Part shown: positions 10,056 to 23,075 of the stretch, one piece after another
How the letters are laid out: every line of letters starts with the position of its first letter
Numbering within the stretch: position 1 is the stretch's first letter
The notes under the pieces: generated by a model
Told to the model about the DNA's origin: nothing
The model's database searches: none
What the model saw: the letters and a program-made list of their open reading frames with translations, nothing else
From: Mya arenaria
Lineage: Eukaryota > Mollusca > Bivalvia > Myida > Myidae
Direction of reading: 5' to 3'
Length of the DNA: 64,000 nt
Assembly: GCF_026914265.1 (NCBI RefSeq)
Contig: NC_069135.1
Coordinates: 24,284,167 to 24,348,166, forward strand
Translations under genes and position numbers: made by a program

Positions 10056-13000
10056 GTCAGTTATTTTAATAATTGAGGTCAAATATGTTTAAGGAACATG
10101 TTCAGATTGTAAAGGGTCGGCAAGAACTATATCACAGAAGCATTTCAAACTGATAGTTAACAATTTTCTCAAAATTTGCTGTTTCTTTATCTGTTTTATT
10201 CTGACGTCACAAATCATTCAATCAAAAGCGCACAATAAAGTCGATGCCATGTTTTTTTTTAAATTTTAATGCATTGTCATGTTTGACTCATTTGACTCTT
10301 GATAAATAGCTATACGTGGCCACGTATCTGGTTAAAATTTTGAGACTTTGTACACTTGCAGGAAATATAATTATGATTGAAAAAAGCTCAGGACCCACTC
10401 TGGATTAATCCAATATGGCTGCCAAAATTCAAGATGGCCGCCATTACCATATAAATGTTTATATAATGTTGAATGTGACCTATTATTATTAACAAGATGT
10501 GTTGTGTTACCCTGGCAACCATAATTTTCCTGAAAATATATTTTTTTTATCGATTTCAAGAACCCTAAGTTTTCACTCACATCTTTTTTATATGTAGCTT
10601 GTTTACCACTGGGTGTGCTAAAGTAGGGCCATTGTATGGTTGACTTGACTTTTAATATGGGAAAAGAGTTAAACTATGATTAAAACTGTTTTGTAATTTT
10701 AATTATATTATGTCTTTTTCAAATACAACGAAGATATAAGTAATAGTTCTGTCGTTGTTGGCCATATTTGGTCATTTTGACATTCAAATCATTTTGACAA
10801 TGATTTTGAAATGGGTTATTAAAATAAGTGTTGTGTACATGTATGTCAGTATGAAATTACATTATGAAACAGTTATATCATATATTTATTACGATATGTT
10901 GCGTTTTAAGGCCACGTGTGCAAATTTTCACCTCGGGTAATTTTTGGACTTGTTTATATGGTATTTGACAACATTGCTTTTGTAATAAAATGCCACTAGG
11001 TTGTGTTGAAAAGATCATTAGACATAATGATGAAGCTAATATTTTCACGAAGTTAACGATATCTATATTTGATACAACTTATTCACTTAGCGATATTATT
11101 TTGTAGAATCTTAAGAGATATATGTTATCCTGTCAGAAACCATTTAAGCTGCACGCATTCACGTTTTCTCCCCATTATATCATATATTCATAACGATATG
11201 CTGCGTTTTAAGGCCACGTGTACAAATTTTAACCTCGGGTGATTTTTGATTGAAAGTATTAGCTGAAATAGGAGTGTGATAGCTTTTATTATTTAATGTA
11301 TTTTACATTTAAGCACTCCATTTTGATAGTATATGAATCTCAAAGAAAGTCAGGCTATCTAGTTATGGTTTGCAAATTGCACTTAGTCAGAAACATACTA
11401 ACTGGTTAACTGGATATAACACGAATCTTATTACGTTAACCAGTTAGTATGTTAATTATTAAGTGGAATTCTCAAACCATAACTAAATAACCAGTTACTG
11501 CTAGAAGCCAAAAGTGCATTTATAGATAAGTGGTAACACGCATCTTATTACGTTAACCAATTATTTTGTTACTTATAAAGTGAAATTCTCAAACCATAAC
11601 TAGTTAACCTGTTAGTGTTGTATAGCTAAAAGGGTAAACAATGGCAGTTCTGGGCACTTTCAAGCCTGTTTTTAGTCTTATGATATTTACCTTACCAAAA
11701 AATATCGCGAATATTAACTAGATAGCTAGATAATTATCGGGAATATTAAGTGGTTAACACGAAACAATTTGCGAACGCTATTAAGTTCTCTTACGGCAGA
11801 ATTATGCCATCATAAAATGCTTCTGCAAAACAATCGCAATGGAAATCTACACTATGTGTAGACATACCACTAAATATTCACATGAGTTTAATATATGTTG
11901 TATAAAAATGGATATAGTGAAATGTATATATCATAAAGTTAAACAAATGCCATGCATTGAACCAAATTATTACCTTATTCGTTATATAAAATACAAATCT
12001 GTTACTTTTGCTGTTTGGCATGAAAGCTGTCAATGCGTCTTGGAATGAACTATTGTCTAGTTACACAGTATTTATAACTATTTCCTTCTTTTAGACGGCA
12101 TATCGCTAAAGTTTTTTTATGCTTTAATAAGCTATTTGAATAAAATTTTGATCAGATATTGAAGCACTTGTTTCTTTTTTGTTTAGATAACATTTTGATC
12201 ATGTAATAAGAGAGCTATGAGAAAACAGCAACATGGCAGCAAGTACAGTGGAGCCATGTGAGCTTTAATCGTCTAATTGTATTGCGCATAGATTAACAAT
12301 GTCCAGGGTCGATATTCACTGAACGTCTTGAGTCCGATTTTGAGATTCAGAAAAAGCGAGTTCTTAAATGTTTAAAAATATCTATAATGTTAATAATTTT
12401 GACAAAATATGTATGATTTTAATTGTATTATATATCATCTTTGCTCCTGTAATATTTTTTTTTTACAATAAAATCAAGATCTTGCTTTTCTGAGTTTGAG
12501 TCTCCAATTTGTCGAAGAAGTTTATTTCAGTTTGTCAAATGTTTTACTTAATCTTAAAATTTACTTTAAAAAAAATCAGTTGATTGTGATAATCAAAGAA
12601 AAAAACATTTGCTCTTGGTTGTCTTAAAGTGATTTATGGTTGCGAGTTTCTCCTTGATTTATCGCTTATTTTCGCCTTTTCTCATACTTATTTTATAATA
12701 GTTCCAAATTAGGCCTGCACAGGTGGCGAGAAAACCTGACCACGCATGCATCGTTCATTATCCGGGCTCTCAACAATCTTTCAGGTATCGTCGAAACCAA
12801 GGGCTTAATTTTTCTGGTAACTACGTAATAGTTAACAGAGTAAAGATACCATTCATCGAAATCACACAACCACCTCCAGGATTCAACTAGTAATACTTCT
12901 CTGTCTGCCCACACAAAAGGCGTAAAATGTTTTTTGAGTGAAAAATGTTAAATTTGACCATTTTATAACTACCATTTTATACAATAGCGATAAAACCTTA

Positions 13001-16000
13001 TATAGGTCGGTTTGGTACAGAATGCCGCGGTTCTCCAACAAAAATTGGCCGTTTAATACAGGTTTGTATGTAGGTAGAACTACTTAAACCTTCGGTAAAA
13101 ACACATCGAACAGTAAAACCGAAGCGTTATCAGAAAGCAAAGCTATCAAACAAATATGAAATGCAACAATAAATCACTCTTTTTTGTGCGACCGAATTTA
13201 CTCATAAGAAATATTACCTGTTATCAAGCAAACAAGCAAGTAGAACTCACTCTACATCAAGGTCATGGTAAAGGTGTCAACCAGCCAGATTAGATCGCAG
13301 TTTTCATATTTACGTTTTAAAAGCAATGTGTATGGCTAAAAGCAATACTAACGCCTTACAAATGCTTGTTTATGCATAAAACATCATTTTTTTAAAGTTG
13401 ATATGAAATCTGCTATCTGATCTTTTGTCAGCAGTCTTATATCACTGGTTGCCAGACATTTACGCCAATATTGGCTTATTCTAAGACAAACATTAAAAAC
13501 AGAGTCGCTAAAAGGTTAATCTGTGAGAGCGCATCTTTAAATAGTTAAGATATACCTTTTACTGTATTGTGATGCATGCGTCCACATTTTACAGGCGTCA
13601 AAATTCCACGGTGTTGAGAAGCATGCTTCTACATTTAACAATGGCATGCGTCAATACTTACATGTATGTCTATGCATGAGGTACACTTTACAGTGAAGCT
13701 ATGCATGCGTCAACATTTTATAGTGTGGCTATAAAGTATGCAACATTATTCAGTTGGGGGGGGGGGGGGGTCGATTCTTGCTTCCTCATTTTATTTTAGA
13801 GTGCAGCAATGCTTGCATCAAGAATTTTACTTTGTGGCGATACCAACACTAATATTTAAATTGAGAGGCGAGGTATGCGCCAACATTTAAAAGTATTGTG
13901 ATGCATATCCAACATTTCACTGTGTGATTATGCAACATGCTACATTTTGACGATGCATGGGTATAACGCTTTACAGTGTGGCATAGCATCGTACGTCGAC
14001 ATTTTACAGTGTGACGATTCTTGCGTCATTAAATTATAGTTTGGCGATGTATGCGTCACATGCTACAGTATGTTGATACTTATGTCGACATTTGGATTGG
14101 GGCTATGCTTGCGCCTTACTTTAAAAGTTTGCGTCAATATTATGCTGTGTGGAGATGCAACATTTTACAGTGCGACAATGCATGCGCAAACAATTTACTG
14201 CTAGACTTTGCATGCACCAACATAATATCTACGATGTAGAATGGCATAAGTGAACAATTTACTGTTAGACCTTGCATGTGCCAACATAATATCTACGGTG
14301 AAGTAATGCATGCGTGAACAATTTACTGTTAGACCTTGCATGCGCCAACATAATATCTACGGTGAAGTAATGCATGCGTGAACATTTTACTGTTAGACCT
14401 TGCATGCGTCAATAGCATATATACCTTGTAGCAATGCATGCGCCAACAATGAAAAGTGAGGCGCTTAAAGCTTTCACATCTTACTGTTAGGCTTTGCATG
14501 CTCAGATATATTACAGTGTGGTGATGCAAAAACAAACATTTTACAGTCATGGGATGCAAACGTTAAGAAAATGTATTGTGTGGGAAGGTCGATGCAATGC
14601 AGGCGTAATTATTTAACTGAGTGACGGTGCAGGCACCTACATTGTATGTTCTTATTATACATGCACCAACAGTTTACAATTTGGGTATGTGTATAGTGAC
14701 TGTATACCAATATCTTACAGTGGGTTGATATACGACCAACATGGAAATGGAAGCCACAATAACTTACAACTCTCTAGACTACCAAGCCAAGTTTGTTAAG
14801 AGATGCTTTAATTATAACTTTCTGCTATTAAATAATGTAAATTGATTTTGTTTTTCAGTGTTTAGGTCCTCGAATATACATCCTATGGACAGTTTTATGG
14901 GCCGTCTACTACATCAGCACACAGGCACTACAGGTGTACTACAACAGCGATGCTGGTGCAGAGTATTTCATATACCTGACAAATTGGTCCTACTTTCTTC
15001 AGAGTATGGTCGTATTTTTGGATTGTGTCGTCACAATTTTCGTCCAATGGAAACGGAAGGATATACTAGATGGTAAGTAAGACCACAATAAATCAAACGC
15101 GTGATTGGCGTTTCCGTTTACAAAGAAATAAATATCTTTATAATAATATCACCTTAGAGAGATAAAACAAGTTTCGCGTTGTGGGAAGTTTTGTCAGGCG
15201 GACGGGAAACGCCAAGCATATATTTATTAATTGTGGCCTATCATATCAAAATTGCGTGGGATGCATGCATGATTTTTTTAAAAAGCAAAAAAATCCTTTA
15301 TTCAAATAAAAGATCAATACAGCCATGTATAACAAGTGGGCATCTTGGCGAACGCATTAAGTATTATGTCAATAAACTGAATAAATATTAGTGTGCACTG
15401 AATTAATATGTGAAATCTTCTTGAGTGAAAAACGAGGACTGCTAGTTCTTTTGCACCGAATTTCCTTACTCGTTCTGATCCTATTTGTAACTTAAGTCTT
15501 ATACCTAATAATACGAGTGTATACCCTATTACATGATATAACATTAAATGGTTATAAAGTAGTACCATTGTTCAAAGTGTTTTATACGCCGCTTGTCAAA
15601 AGTCACTCCTAAATTGACGCGGCATTAAGGCCAAATCCAATAAAACCTTTTGAATGAATTCAATTTACGAAACGTTCCCTTCTCACGGAGCCTAAACACG
15701 ATTTGGAACCAGCTATTTGAGCCGTTCAGTCTGTGGTCTGCTTTTTGAATAATTAAACTTGTGCTTTGACAGTGCCATTAGTTCACATATACAACGGTTA
15801 TAACATAAGTTCGTTATGTTTAATTCAGCATTTCTTTTTATTTTATTTTGGCCTTTGTGTAGATAATACATGCATTAATAATTTGATTTTTTAAACAACG
15901 TAAGTACTAAATACAAAACAACAAGATTATGGTACTGTTCAATGTGGGTGATCTACAATACGATGGGTGCGGTAAAGATTGTTGTAGATATTTGAACGGT

Positions 16001-17417
16001 TCTCTTACCTCAGCCCAGTGGCGGTCCCAGAGGGGTGCACAAGGGTCCATGCCCATCTCCAAGTTGACCGGTATATTAACCCTAAAACACATAATTTTAA
16101 CCTTAAATTGACATATTGACAATTAATACGCGGAGTTTTACGGTTGCTCCGCCCTCTAGTTTTGAATTCCTGGCCCGCCACTTCCTCAACCATCACTTAT
16201 TTCCGTAACTACATGCCATATTTAAGGATGGATTCTGGTTTATATGTGTCAGAAATAAAGAACTCGCACATTGGGTGTTTGCAATTATTTTCTGGGCCAG
16301 TTACAGTCGTGGACTTTTCAAATGTTCTGTACATTTATTTAACGTAGATTGAATGTCAGAATGCACTAAAACACCAATTTCGACGATCTACAAAATAAAA
16401 GAAATCTCCCTCGGCCTGTTTATCGCCAACATTGAACGTTTAATTTTCATATGATCAATGAAATGGAGTAATGATATGTTCAAATATAAGTAACCATACG
16501 TGACATATTAGTTATGCACATGGTGGGGGACAAAATATTTGCTGTACATGCTAGAACATTTCCCCCAAACTCCTTCCGATATAAAATACTGAATTAATGA
16601 AAACTATTAAAATGTTCTATTCATTTTATTACAATTTTTTCTTGAAAACGATAAAAATTGCCATTATATAATGATACTGATTCTCTGACGAAGTGTAACG
16701 TATATTTTCAGGTGACGTAAAGACAACACCGTGGTATGTACGTACATTGTGGCTCTTGTTCAACGTGAGTAACGCATGTTCTCTCGTCGTTACGGTGTCT
16801 TACTACGCACTTCTAGAGCCAGGTAACGTAGTCTCTGATATTTAATAGTTTAATTTATGAAGTGTTTAATTCAACATGTTTTTAAATATATACATAATAT
16901 GGTAATATAATTGTTTTAAATATTTGAGTATTTTTTTTAATTGTCAACAAACAATGAGTTTTCTTATTTCTTGTTTTTCAAAATATATTATTTGCCATTT
17001 GTAGAATTCGGCTATGGGAGCATCTATACACATCTACTGAACTCTGTCTACACAATACTTACCTTGTTATTTTGTGCCAAACCTGTGTTCATACTCCACG
17101 TGTATCAACCAATCATCTACAGCGTCATATACGTCCTCTTCTCAATCATATATCACGTGACCGGAAATGACCCAGTTTACCCAGTTTTAGACTGGAGTAA
17201 ACCTGGATCTACATCAATAACTGCTCTGTTGATAGTGTTAGTAGGGGTGCCGGTAATGCATATGGTGATATTTTCATTATACACTTTAAGACTTTTCGTT
17301 TGCACGAAGATAAATTGCTTTTCCAAAGTAACTGCTGCTGAAAAGGACGAAGAAGCCATCAGAAGGGAAGTCACGTCACGTGAAGTCAATCTGGAGATTG
17401 CTGCAACCAATCAATAG
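9960..17417 (+). CDS. Rolling stone-like multipass membrane protein (4 exons, 277 aa)
   Basis: Exons 9960-10055, 14859-15072, 16712-16822 and 17005-17417 join in phase (96+214+111+413 = 834 nt, 277 codons plus TAG). Every intron is GT-AG. Rolling stone proteins are multipass membrane proteins first linked to myoblast fusion in Drosophila; the role here is unknown. Seen in the sequence: N-terminal LREEFRVARLGLHHENP-type motif (about residues 9-25), the family hallmark FIYLTNWSYF (69-78), WYVRTLWLLFNVSN (111-124), HLLNS (150-154) and YPVLDWSKPG (199-208). At least five hydrophobic segments lie between residues 38 and 240, followed by a charged cytosolic-looking tail. The length matches the family, commonly about 275-300 residues. 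The start ATG at 9960 follows GACCACC, a good Kozak context. Intron 1 (4.8 kb) is full of repeats. The last 20 or so codons and the 3' flank were copied to 43.6 kb. Confidence 0.88.
10877..11250 (+). repeat. Diverged direct duplication of about 72 bp in intron 1
   Basis: The block around 10877-10948 (GTTTTAAGGCCACGTGTGCA, then CACCTCGGGTAATTTTT) recurs at 11176-11248 with roughly 90% identity by eye. About 227 bp lie between the copies. Confidence 0.7.
11345..11640. repeat. Intron 1 tandem and inverted repeat around TTAACCAGTTAG
   Basis: Two to three diverged copies of a unit of about 115 bp, containing CTTATTACGTTAACCAGTTA and then TTCTCAAACCATAACTA, at 11420-11500 and 11545-11615. The first copy is preceded by the inverse CATACTAACTGGTTAACTGG (11394-11413), which can pair with CCAGTTAGTATG at 11440-11451. 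Confidence 0.65.
13560..14735. repeat. Degenerate minisatellite, unit about 30 bp, rich in GCATGC
   Basis: Repeated loose units built from TTTACAGTGTGGCGATGCAT and GCGTCAACA. From 14205 to 14420 a higher-order unit of about 63 bp is nearly exact in three to four copies, with ACTGTTAGACCTTGCATGCG and CATAATATCTACGGTG. A run of about 16 G occurs at 13756-13771. It ends about 120 bp upstream of exon 2. Confidence 0.75.
14859..15072 (+). CDS. Rolling stone-like gene, exon 2
   Basis: Acceptor TTTTTCAG|TGT and donor GATG|GTAAGT; starts in phase 0 and ends in phase 1. It encodes the first membrane segments and the FIYLTNW hallmark. Confidence 0.88.
15073..16711 (+). other. Intron 2 of the rolling stone-like gene
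   Basis: AT-rich intron. Open frames at 15907-16347 on both strands have no recognisable domain. No transposon was recognised. Confidence 0.6.
16712..16822 (+). CDS. Rolling stone-like gene, exon 3
   Basis: Acceptor TATTTTCAG|GTGACG and donor CCAG|GTAACG; phase 1 at both ends, 111 nt. It encodes the WYVRTLW...SYYALLEP membrane segment. Confidence 0.88.
17005..17417 (+). CDS. Rolling stone-like gene, terminal exon
   Basis: Acceptor ATTTGTAG|AATTCG in phase 1; stop TAG at 17415-17417. It encodes the last membrane segments and the charged C-terminal tail. Confidence 0.88.
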
Positions 17418-18515
17418 AAACAAACTGTTCTGTTTTATCACACGCAAGATACCATTTGACAACGGAAATCCAATGTACTTATCTAAAAATGTGTTGAAAT
17501 CTTATGCATAAATCCTGAAAATATTGTTAACAGAAAGGAAATGGGTAAATATAATTATCCTTTATAAGGTTGTTGAATATGTAAAAAACAGTTTACAACA
17601 TCAATATAATATATTAGTATAAGATTATATGACTCTTACACAACCATTTCAAACCATGCTTAGTTGTAAAGTATAAGTAATTGAGTTATTGCTTAGGTAC
17701 TTTTGACCAATCGGGGTCAGGTTTGAAAGTGCCTTATTTCATTTTGCCAAACTGCTTGCTCATATTTGACTTTCCCAATCAAAATGCATTGTGTTGTTAT
17801 TGTCTTTAAAGTTATAACATGTTAAAGTCCCAGCACTATTTACAACTTATATCAATACAACAAAGGTGGCCTATTAAGGGACTTTGGAATAGCTAGAGAA
17901 ATTGGGGCCAGAAGAGAAAAATAAGTTCATAAGTTCACCGTTATTTTTGTGCGAAAACCCCTTTATATATATTTATTTATTCATTTATAGAAAAACAATC
18001 ATACACGGCGAAGCACTATGCATCATATGCCACTTGAACGTCAATATGTGTTAGGCTAGATAAACAGCTTATATTACATGTGTGATGTTTGTTTTGTCCC
18101 ATTTGTGCATTTGATGACAGTTTCCTAACTTTTGAACCTTACGATTTTGGCGGGTTTACTCTGCCTTTGAATCTGATTTTTGTTTACTAGATGTAGTTGT
18201 TGCATTAAAAACATTTGTACTACAACCGACGTTAAATACACGCATGTCTTTTTACCATTTTATATTTTGTAGAATGCTGATGCTTGTTAGGTTACGCAAT
18301 GTAATATTAATATCATAGTGTGTCCAGTGTTCCTGTACAGTGTACATATACTATTAACTTATATAAAAGTGGATGAATGGCGATCCCATAGTATCATTTG
18401 AGAGGCTTTTATGTACAGAAAACGAAAAAGTAACAAATTTACAGAAAATCTTGAAACAAGTCTTTTCGCTTTGAAACATTGTAAAGTATATACTTGCACG
18501 TTCTATATCAGTTGA

Positions 18516-18521
18516 AATAAA
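18516..18521 (+). promoter_or_regulatory. Candidate poly(A) signal, rolling stone-like gene
   Basis: AATAAA about 1.1 kb past the stop codon. A second AATAAA-type hexamer is near 18606. Which is used is unknown; choice is by position only. Confidence 0.3.
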
Positions 18522-19736
18522 AACCTACATACTTGTGTTGATGCTTTTCAGATTTTATTTCTATCTGGACCATCTTTGTTTACTGTTGAACATATCGCAC
18601 TGTCAAATAAAATGTATGTTTTTTATATATTATGACGTTATAATGAATGAAAACTTACCCTTTAAATATTGATATGGCCCTTGCATCCATATTATCATGT
18701 CTGTGTACAACCACCACTATTATAACACGGCAATGGCAACGCGCCAAGCTTAAAAATGTAATAAATAATTTATTCCAGAAACTAATTAACGCATGTACAT
18801 GAAATGCTTCTCCGAGATAACCGGAACTATAATAGGATCAAGCAATATGCGAATCAGACTGTTAAAGATACTTATAAAAACTATTTTGGACAGTAACTCT
18901 ATTTGCAACAAAGAAATAAGAACTCAGAGAAATATGTTTTACTCATTATGAAAGAATATAATATTGCTGCACCCACAATCCAAGTTAATAAAATTATTCA
19001 CGAGCGCGTAATATACTTCCTATCACGAGTGTTGTGAGTGTTCTAACAGTTTTGGATACTATTGCCAAGGACTACGTTCAATTAACAGCCCGGGGCATAA
19101 GTATATAGGGTTGTTATTTATCCACACGATAGTTATAGCACGGTTAAGCTACGCCTACCTTGTTACCGTTCCGATATTGCGCCTACCTTGTTACCGTTCT
19201 GATATTGGAGTTAATGCATAAACGAAAATATAAAAAAACACACTCAAACATGGTAAAAGTATTAATAAACATCCTAACATATATTCGTCATGGGTCTCAC
19301 AAGTATGTAGTGTTCTACAAACAATAACTGTTGAGTCACGTCATATACCAATCCATGTCCCATTAAAAGCGCAATGACCCGACCTTGTACCGGAAAGTAT
19401 TTTTTTTTCTTCAATACAAAGAAATGTCCTGTTAGATGTCACTGATTCAAACGGCAGGCAAATTTGGAAGTTCAGGGTCTAGTATTCACCAACGTTTTCA
19501 GTTTGAGTTTCAGACGCGTAACTCTTAACTTGCTTAAAAATTATTCTAAACCAATGATACCATTGGTGTAAATGTTACAGAAAACCAGTTCTATTATTTG
19601 AAAAGCAAATACTGTTTTAACAGTAAAAACTTTGCATCTCTAAGTACGAGTCTTAAATCAGTGAATACGGGCCCGACTGGTGAAAAGGAAGGCATTCGGT
19701 CATTACAAAGTGGGTAAATTACCTCCAAATATAGCA

Positions 19737-19808
19737 AATTTCTCCCTTCGCCCTTGTCAAGCATCCAAAGACGTGTTCAGCAGGCGTCACGTGTACTACC
19801 TAAGGTTG
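19737..19808 (-). pseudogene. Propeller fragment relic in D copy 1
   Basis: A short minus-strand piece (reading ...VTPAEHVFGCLTRAKG...) matches the NHL-like motif VTPAGHVFVCS of the four nearby genes. It is the truncated counterpart of the longer relic at 46005-46340. Confidence 0.5.
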
Positions 19809-20534
19809 CATTGGTCGGAGTCATATAGTTTAGTTTAGATTTTTTCTGTTTATCCTCCATAAATGAAGAGAAGTATAGCTTTGCAAATATATACAATACG
19901 AAGTATAGACATAGAAAAATAACAACATAAACACACAAACATTATGGACACATATAAAGCACCAGGTTATGGACACCACATTAACTCTGACATTCTGACA
20001 GGAACAGGCGCTTATCGTCTGTTTGTATTATAGTTAGTTTATCATTGTGTTCTGGTTACAATGGCATACATTGTCAATTTATTTTTCTCGCAAAACTCGA
20101 GATCAGTGAATCTTCTAAACATCTCAATAAGTTCATGGTGCAGATTTAATAAAATCAAGCGTCTAGAGTTCTTCACCTAAGAGATTTATAAGTTTGTACC
20201 ATAGCCGTGTCAAAATATGGACAAAAGAACGCACTATGCAGAACAATTTCATTTGTTACTGCATCACACTAATAACATGTATACAGCATAATAGTTCACT
20301 GGAAGAAATGATCTACACTTGGATGTTAACGGAATCATCCATAGCGACCAAAATAGTACCAAGCCAAAGCCAACGTGTCGACAGATGACAGGCTGCAAAG
20401 AATACAACATGGGGCTCTAGCTTATGTGTTATCTGGGGAGTTTGTGAATTGCCAGGTTGGAGAGAATTTGAATGTAGATAGAAACAAATGTAATGTGAAA
20501 ATCCTAAATCAGAATAATGTGATGTCCCATACTT

Positions 20535-20990
20535 ATTTTTGCCCGGAACACTACTGGAAAAGTCTTCAAGGTATTGACTTCAAAAATTAAAGACAAATAT
20601 CTCACTAAGGAGAAGTGCATTGCACATGATCCATAACTCTGGCTGCAGTTTTTCCCCCTTTTTTAATATTCATACATTGTTTGCCCGGAGTATAACTTAA
20701 AAAGTCTTTGAGGTATTGTCTTCATACACCATACACAAATGGATGTCATCAGGGAGAAGTGCAGTGCATAAGGACCATGACTCCGGGTGCAGTATTTTGT
20801 AGTTATAACCCTTTTTAAATTTTCGTACATATTATTTGTCCTGGGCATACCTTGACATGTCTTTAAGGTATTGACTTTAAACTTCATATACAAATCTATC
20901 ACGTTGGGGAGAAGCACAGTGTACACGATCCATTACTCTGGGCGCAGTATTTTGTGAGTTATTGCTCTTTGTACATTCTGCTAAACTTGC
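20535..20990 (+). repeat. Tandem copies of a dispersed repeat of about 150 bp
   Basis: Three copies, spaced about 150 bp (GGCTGCAG-type ends at 20640, 20788 and 20941). Each holds a CCCGGA(A/G)CA...AAAAGTCTT, a GGTATTGACTTCAAA and a GGAGAAGTGCAGTGCA word. The same module is at 30345-30760, 34375-34665 and 56395-57070. There is no coding potential. Confidence 0.7.
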
Positions 20991-22448
20991 TTCTCAATTC
21001 TGTCGTCGTGATTTTGTTTTGTGCATATATAACTTGTATATGTTTTACGTACTATTACCACGGTAAATCCTTAGAGTGTGAGTAAACTGACGCGTATATA
21101 CAATTGATAAAAATAAGTGTGTAATTTTTACAAATCTAACTCGGGAAATGTTGATTAAATTGTTAAAAATTAGTGTCTTTTGGTTTAAAGTTTAATAATG
21201 TCTTCAGAGATTTTTTTTTATATTTTGGTTTTGAGAATATGGTTAGCTTTTTACCAATCTACTCTAAAATATGATTGTTCATTTCGTTCTTATATATTGC
21301 CACACAGCGTCCACCTCCAACGCCCCAGACCGCATAATACTCTCAAACAAACAGTTAACATGTGATTGCATATGGTTGTGAAGATAAAGACCGTACTGAA
21401 ATCTGCTTGAGGAAATGCATTCGGAACATCTCGGCCATTTTCCATAAAAACACATCGGATAAGAATTACCTTGTATCGTGAATTGAGATGATGATACGTC
21501 ATTGTTTTTAAAGGGTTTTAGAATGTTGAACGTTTTATTATTGTTGTACTTGTACATTACTCGTCAGAATATATATGCAATAGAGGGAAATCGACATCCG
21601 CTGATTGGAAGGGTTTACACCGAATATGCAGTTTTGATACGCGTTTGAGTAGTTACGGAAACACATTAGCGCAGACACATTACGTTTGCTTCAAAGTTAC
21701 AAAGAATGAGAACCAAAACGGCCATGCAATTTGAACGTTCACAAGATCGAGGGCACAAAATATACAAAAAAGGACCGACATTTTGTAAAGAGACTTCCTG
21801 ATGTCATTTACAAAAACATATTGTAAAGGTAAACGCTTAAATATAAAGAACGATAACTCTTTATTTGGACTTTGTCAATATCGAACTTTAGCGAGTTGTG
21901 TTTGTTCTAGGCGAGCAGATTTTTTTTTGTTCAGAAGTATTACATTCAACACAACATATTAACCAGTTCTTTTAAATATCCGACGTATGCATCTCTGAAT
22001 GAAAAACAATAGACCACATGTAGAAATTGTTTCGTTGCCTATATATATATTTGGCTCTTTACATCACCTTTATGTTTCTTAAAGAATGAAAAACGAAAAA
22101 CGGATATTTTGCGCTTTCTTGCGGGAAAGCTAGTGGATGTGTTAATTGTATAAAGCGCTTAAATCCATTTGTTTTGAATAAAAATTGTCTGCAAGACTTG
22201 TAAAGGCCTCTGTTATTATGTTTTCCATGCGTAACATTGCGTTTATTTAAATATCAACAATTCATTGTAACGTAATGCTATGTAGTGTATGCTTGTTTAT
22301 TATTTATGTCAGAAATCAGCTTATTAGGGTAATGTTCTTTTTGTTATCATATTAACGACTTTAAAAATCGTTTCTGTTGTGTGTACAATCAAGACCGACA
22401 AATCGGAGTTGCTTGCATTTAGCACATAGAAACCTCTGAAGTACCAGC

Positions 22449-22508
22449 AGTTCGTCCCCGCAGGGCGTGGGTTTTACCCGGGTTTTGCTGGACCGAAAGC
22501 CAAAGTCT
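22449..22508. mobile_element. MITE family A fragment
   Basis: An internal piece only (GTCCCCGCAGGGCG and then TTTGCTGGACCGAAAG), in the same orientation as the copy at 48196-48505. Both termini are missing. Confidence 0.65.
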
Positions 22509-23075
22509 ATATATAACACATGTTGTACTCTATTCTGTATGCTGTCGCTTCGAAGTGATCAATAATAAATCATTTCTGCAGATTTTGAAAAACACAGCAA
22601 GTCAATATCTTGAAATGAAATGTATTTTGTATATATAAAGAAAACATGAATTTATATTAACTGCATATTACTTGTATACACGTAAGAGTTATTATGATAA
22701 ATGGAAAGCAATCACGTATTAAAAGAAAAAAGACAAATGATTTCGTTCTCGGTATGAGAGATATAAATCCGGCATGTGCTCCACAATACATAGTCTGTAC
22801 AGCATACAATCACGGTAACGTAATAGATAAATGATTGCCGCCATTAAAAAAAATGATAACCAGACATGAAGATAAAACTGTGGACATAGTATCTCTTACT
22901 CATGTTAAAAGATATAAAACGCAGTATAATGACGCTAGCGAACATATAAGTTCTTATTCATATTGTTTACAATGTACAGTTAGCGTAAATTTATTAACTA
23001 ACACTTTTTTGCGTATATGTGTTATGTAAGTCACTACACAATGTCGTACCCCAAACTGTTCACTCAATACTGACT

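Larger units (their letters stand above)
17353..22060. repeat. Segmental duplication D, copy 1
   Basis: From the last 65 nt of the rolling stone-like coding sequence onward, this DNA matches 43637-47770 with small indels. Anchors include GATATGGCCCTTGCATCCAT at 18672 and 44960, CTTCTCCGAGATAACCGGAA at 18807 and 45091, and the 3' parts at 21120-22060 and 46510-47770. The stretch 19830-21100 is specific to copy 1 and replaces most of the propeller relic kept in copy 2. Confidence 0.85.

Noticed and set aside
12693-12914. 73-codon minus-strand frame in intron 1
   Set aside because: No recognisable domain, splice site or duplicate; probably chance.
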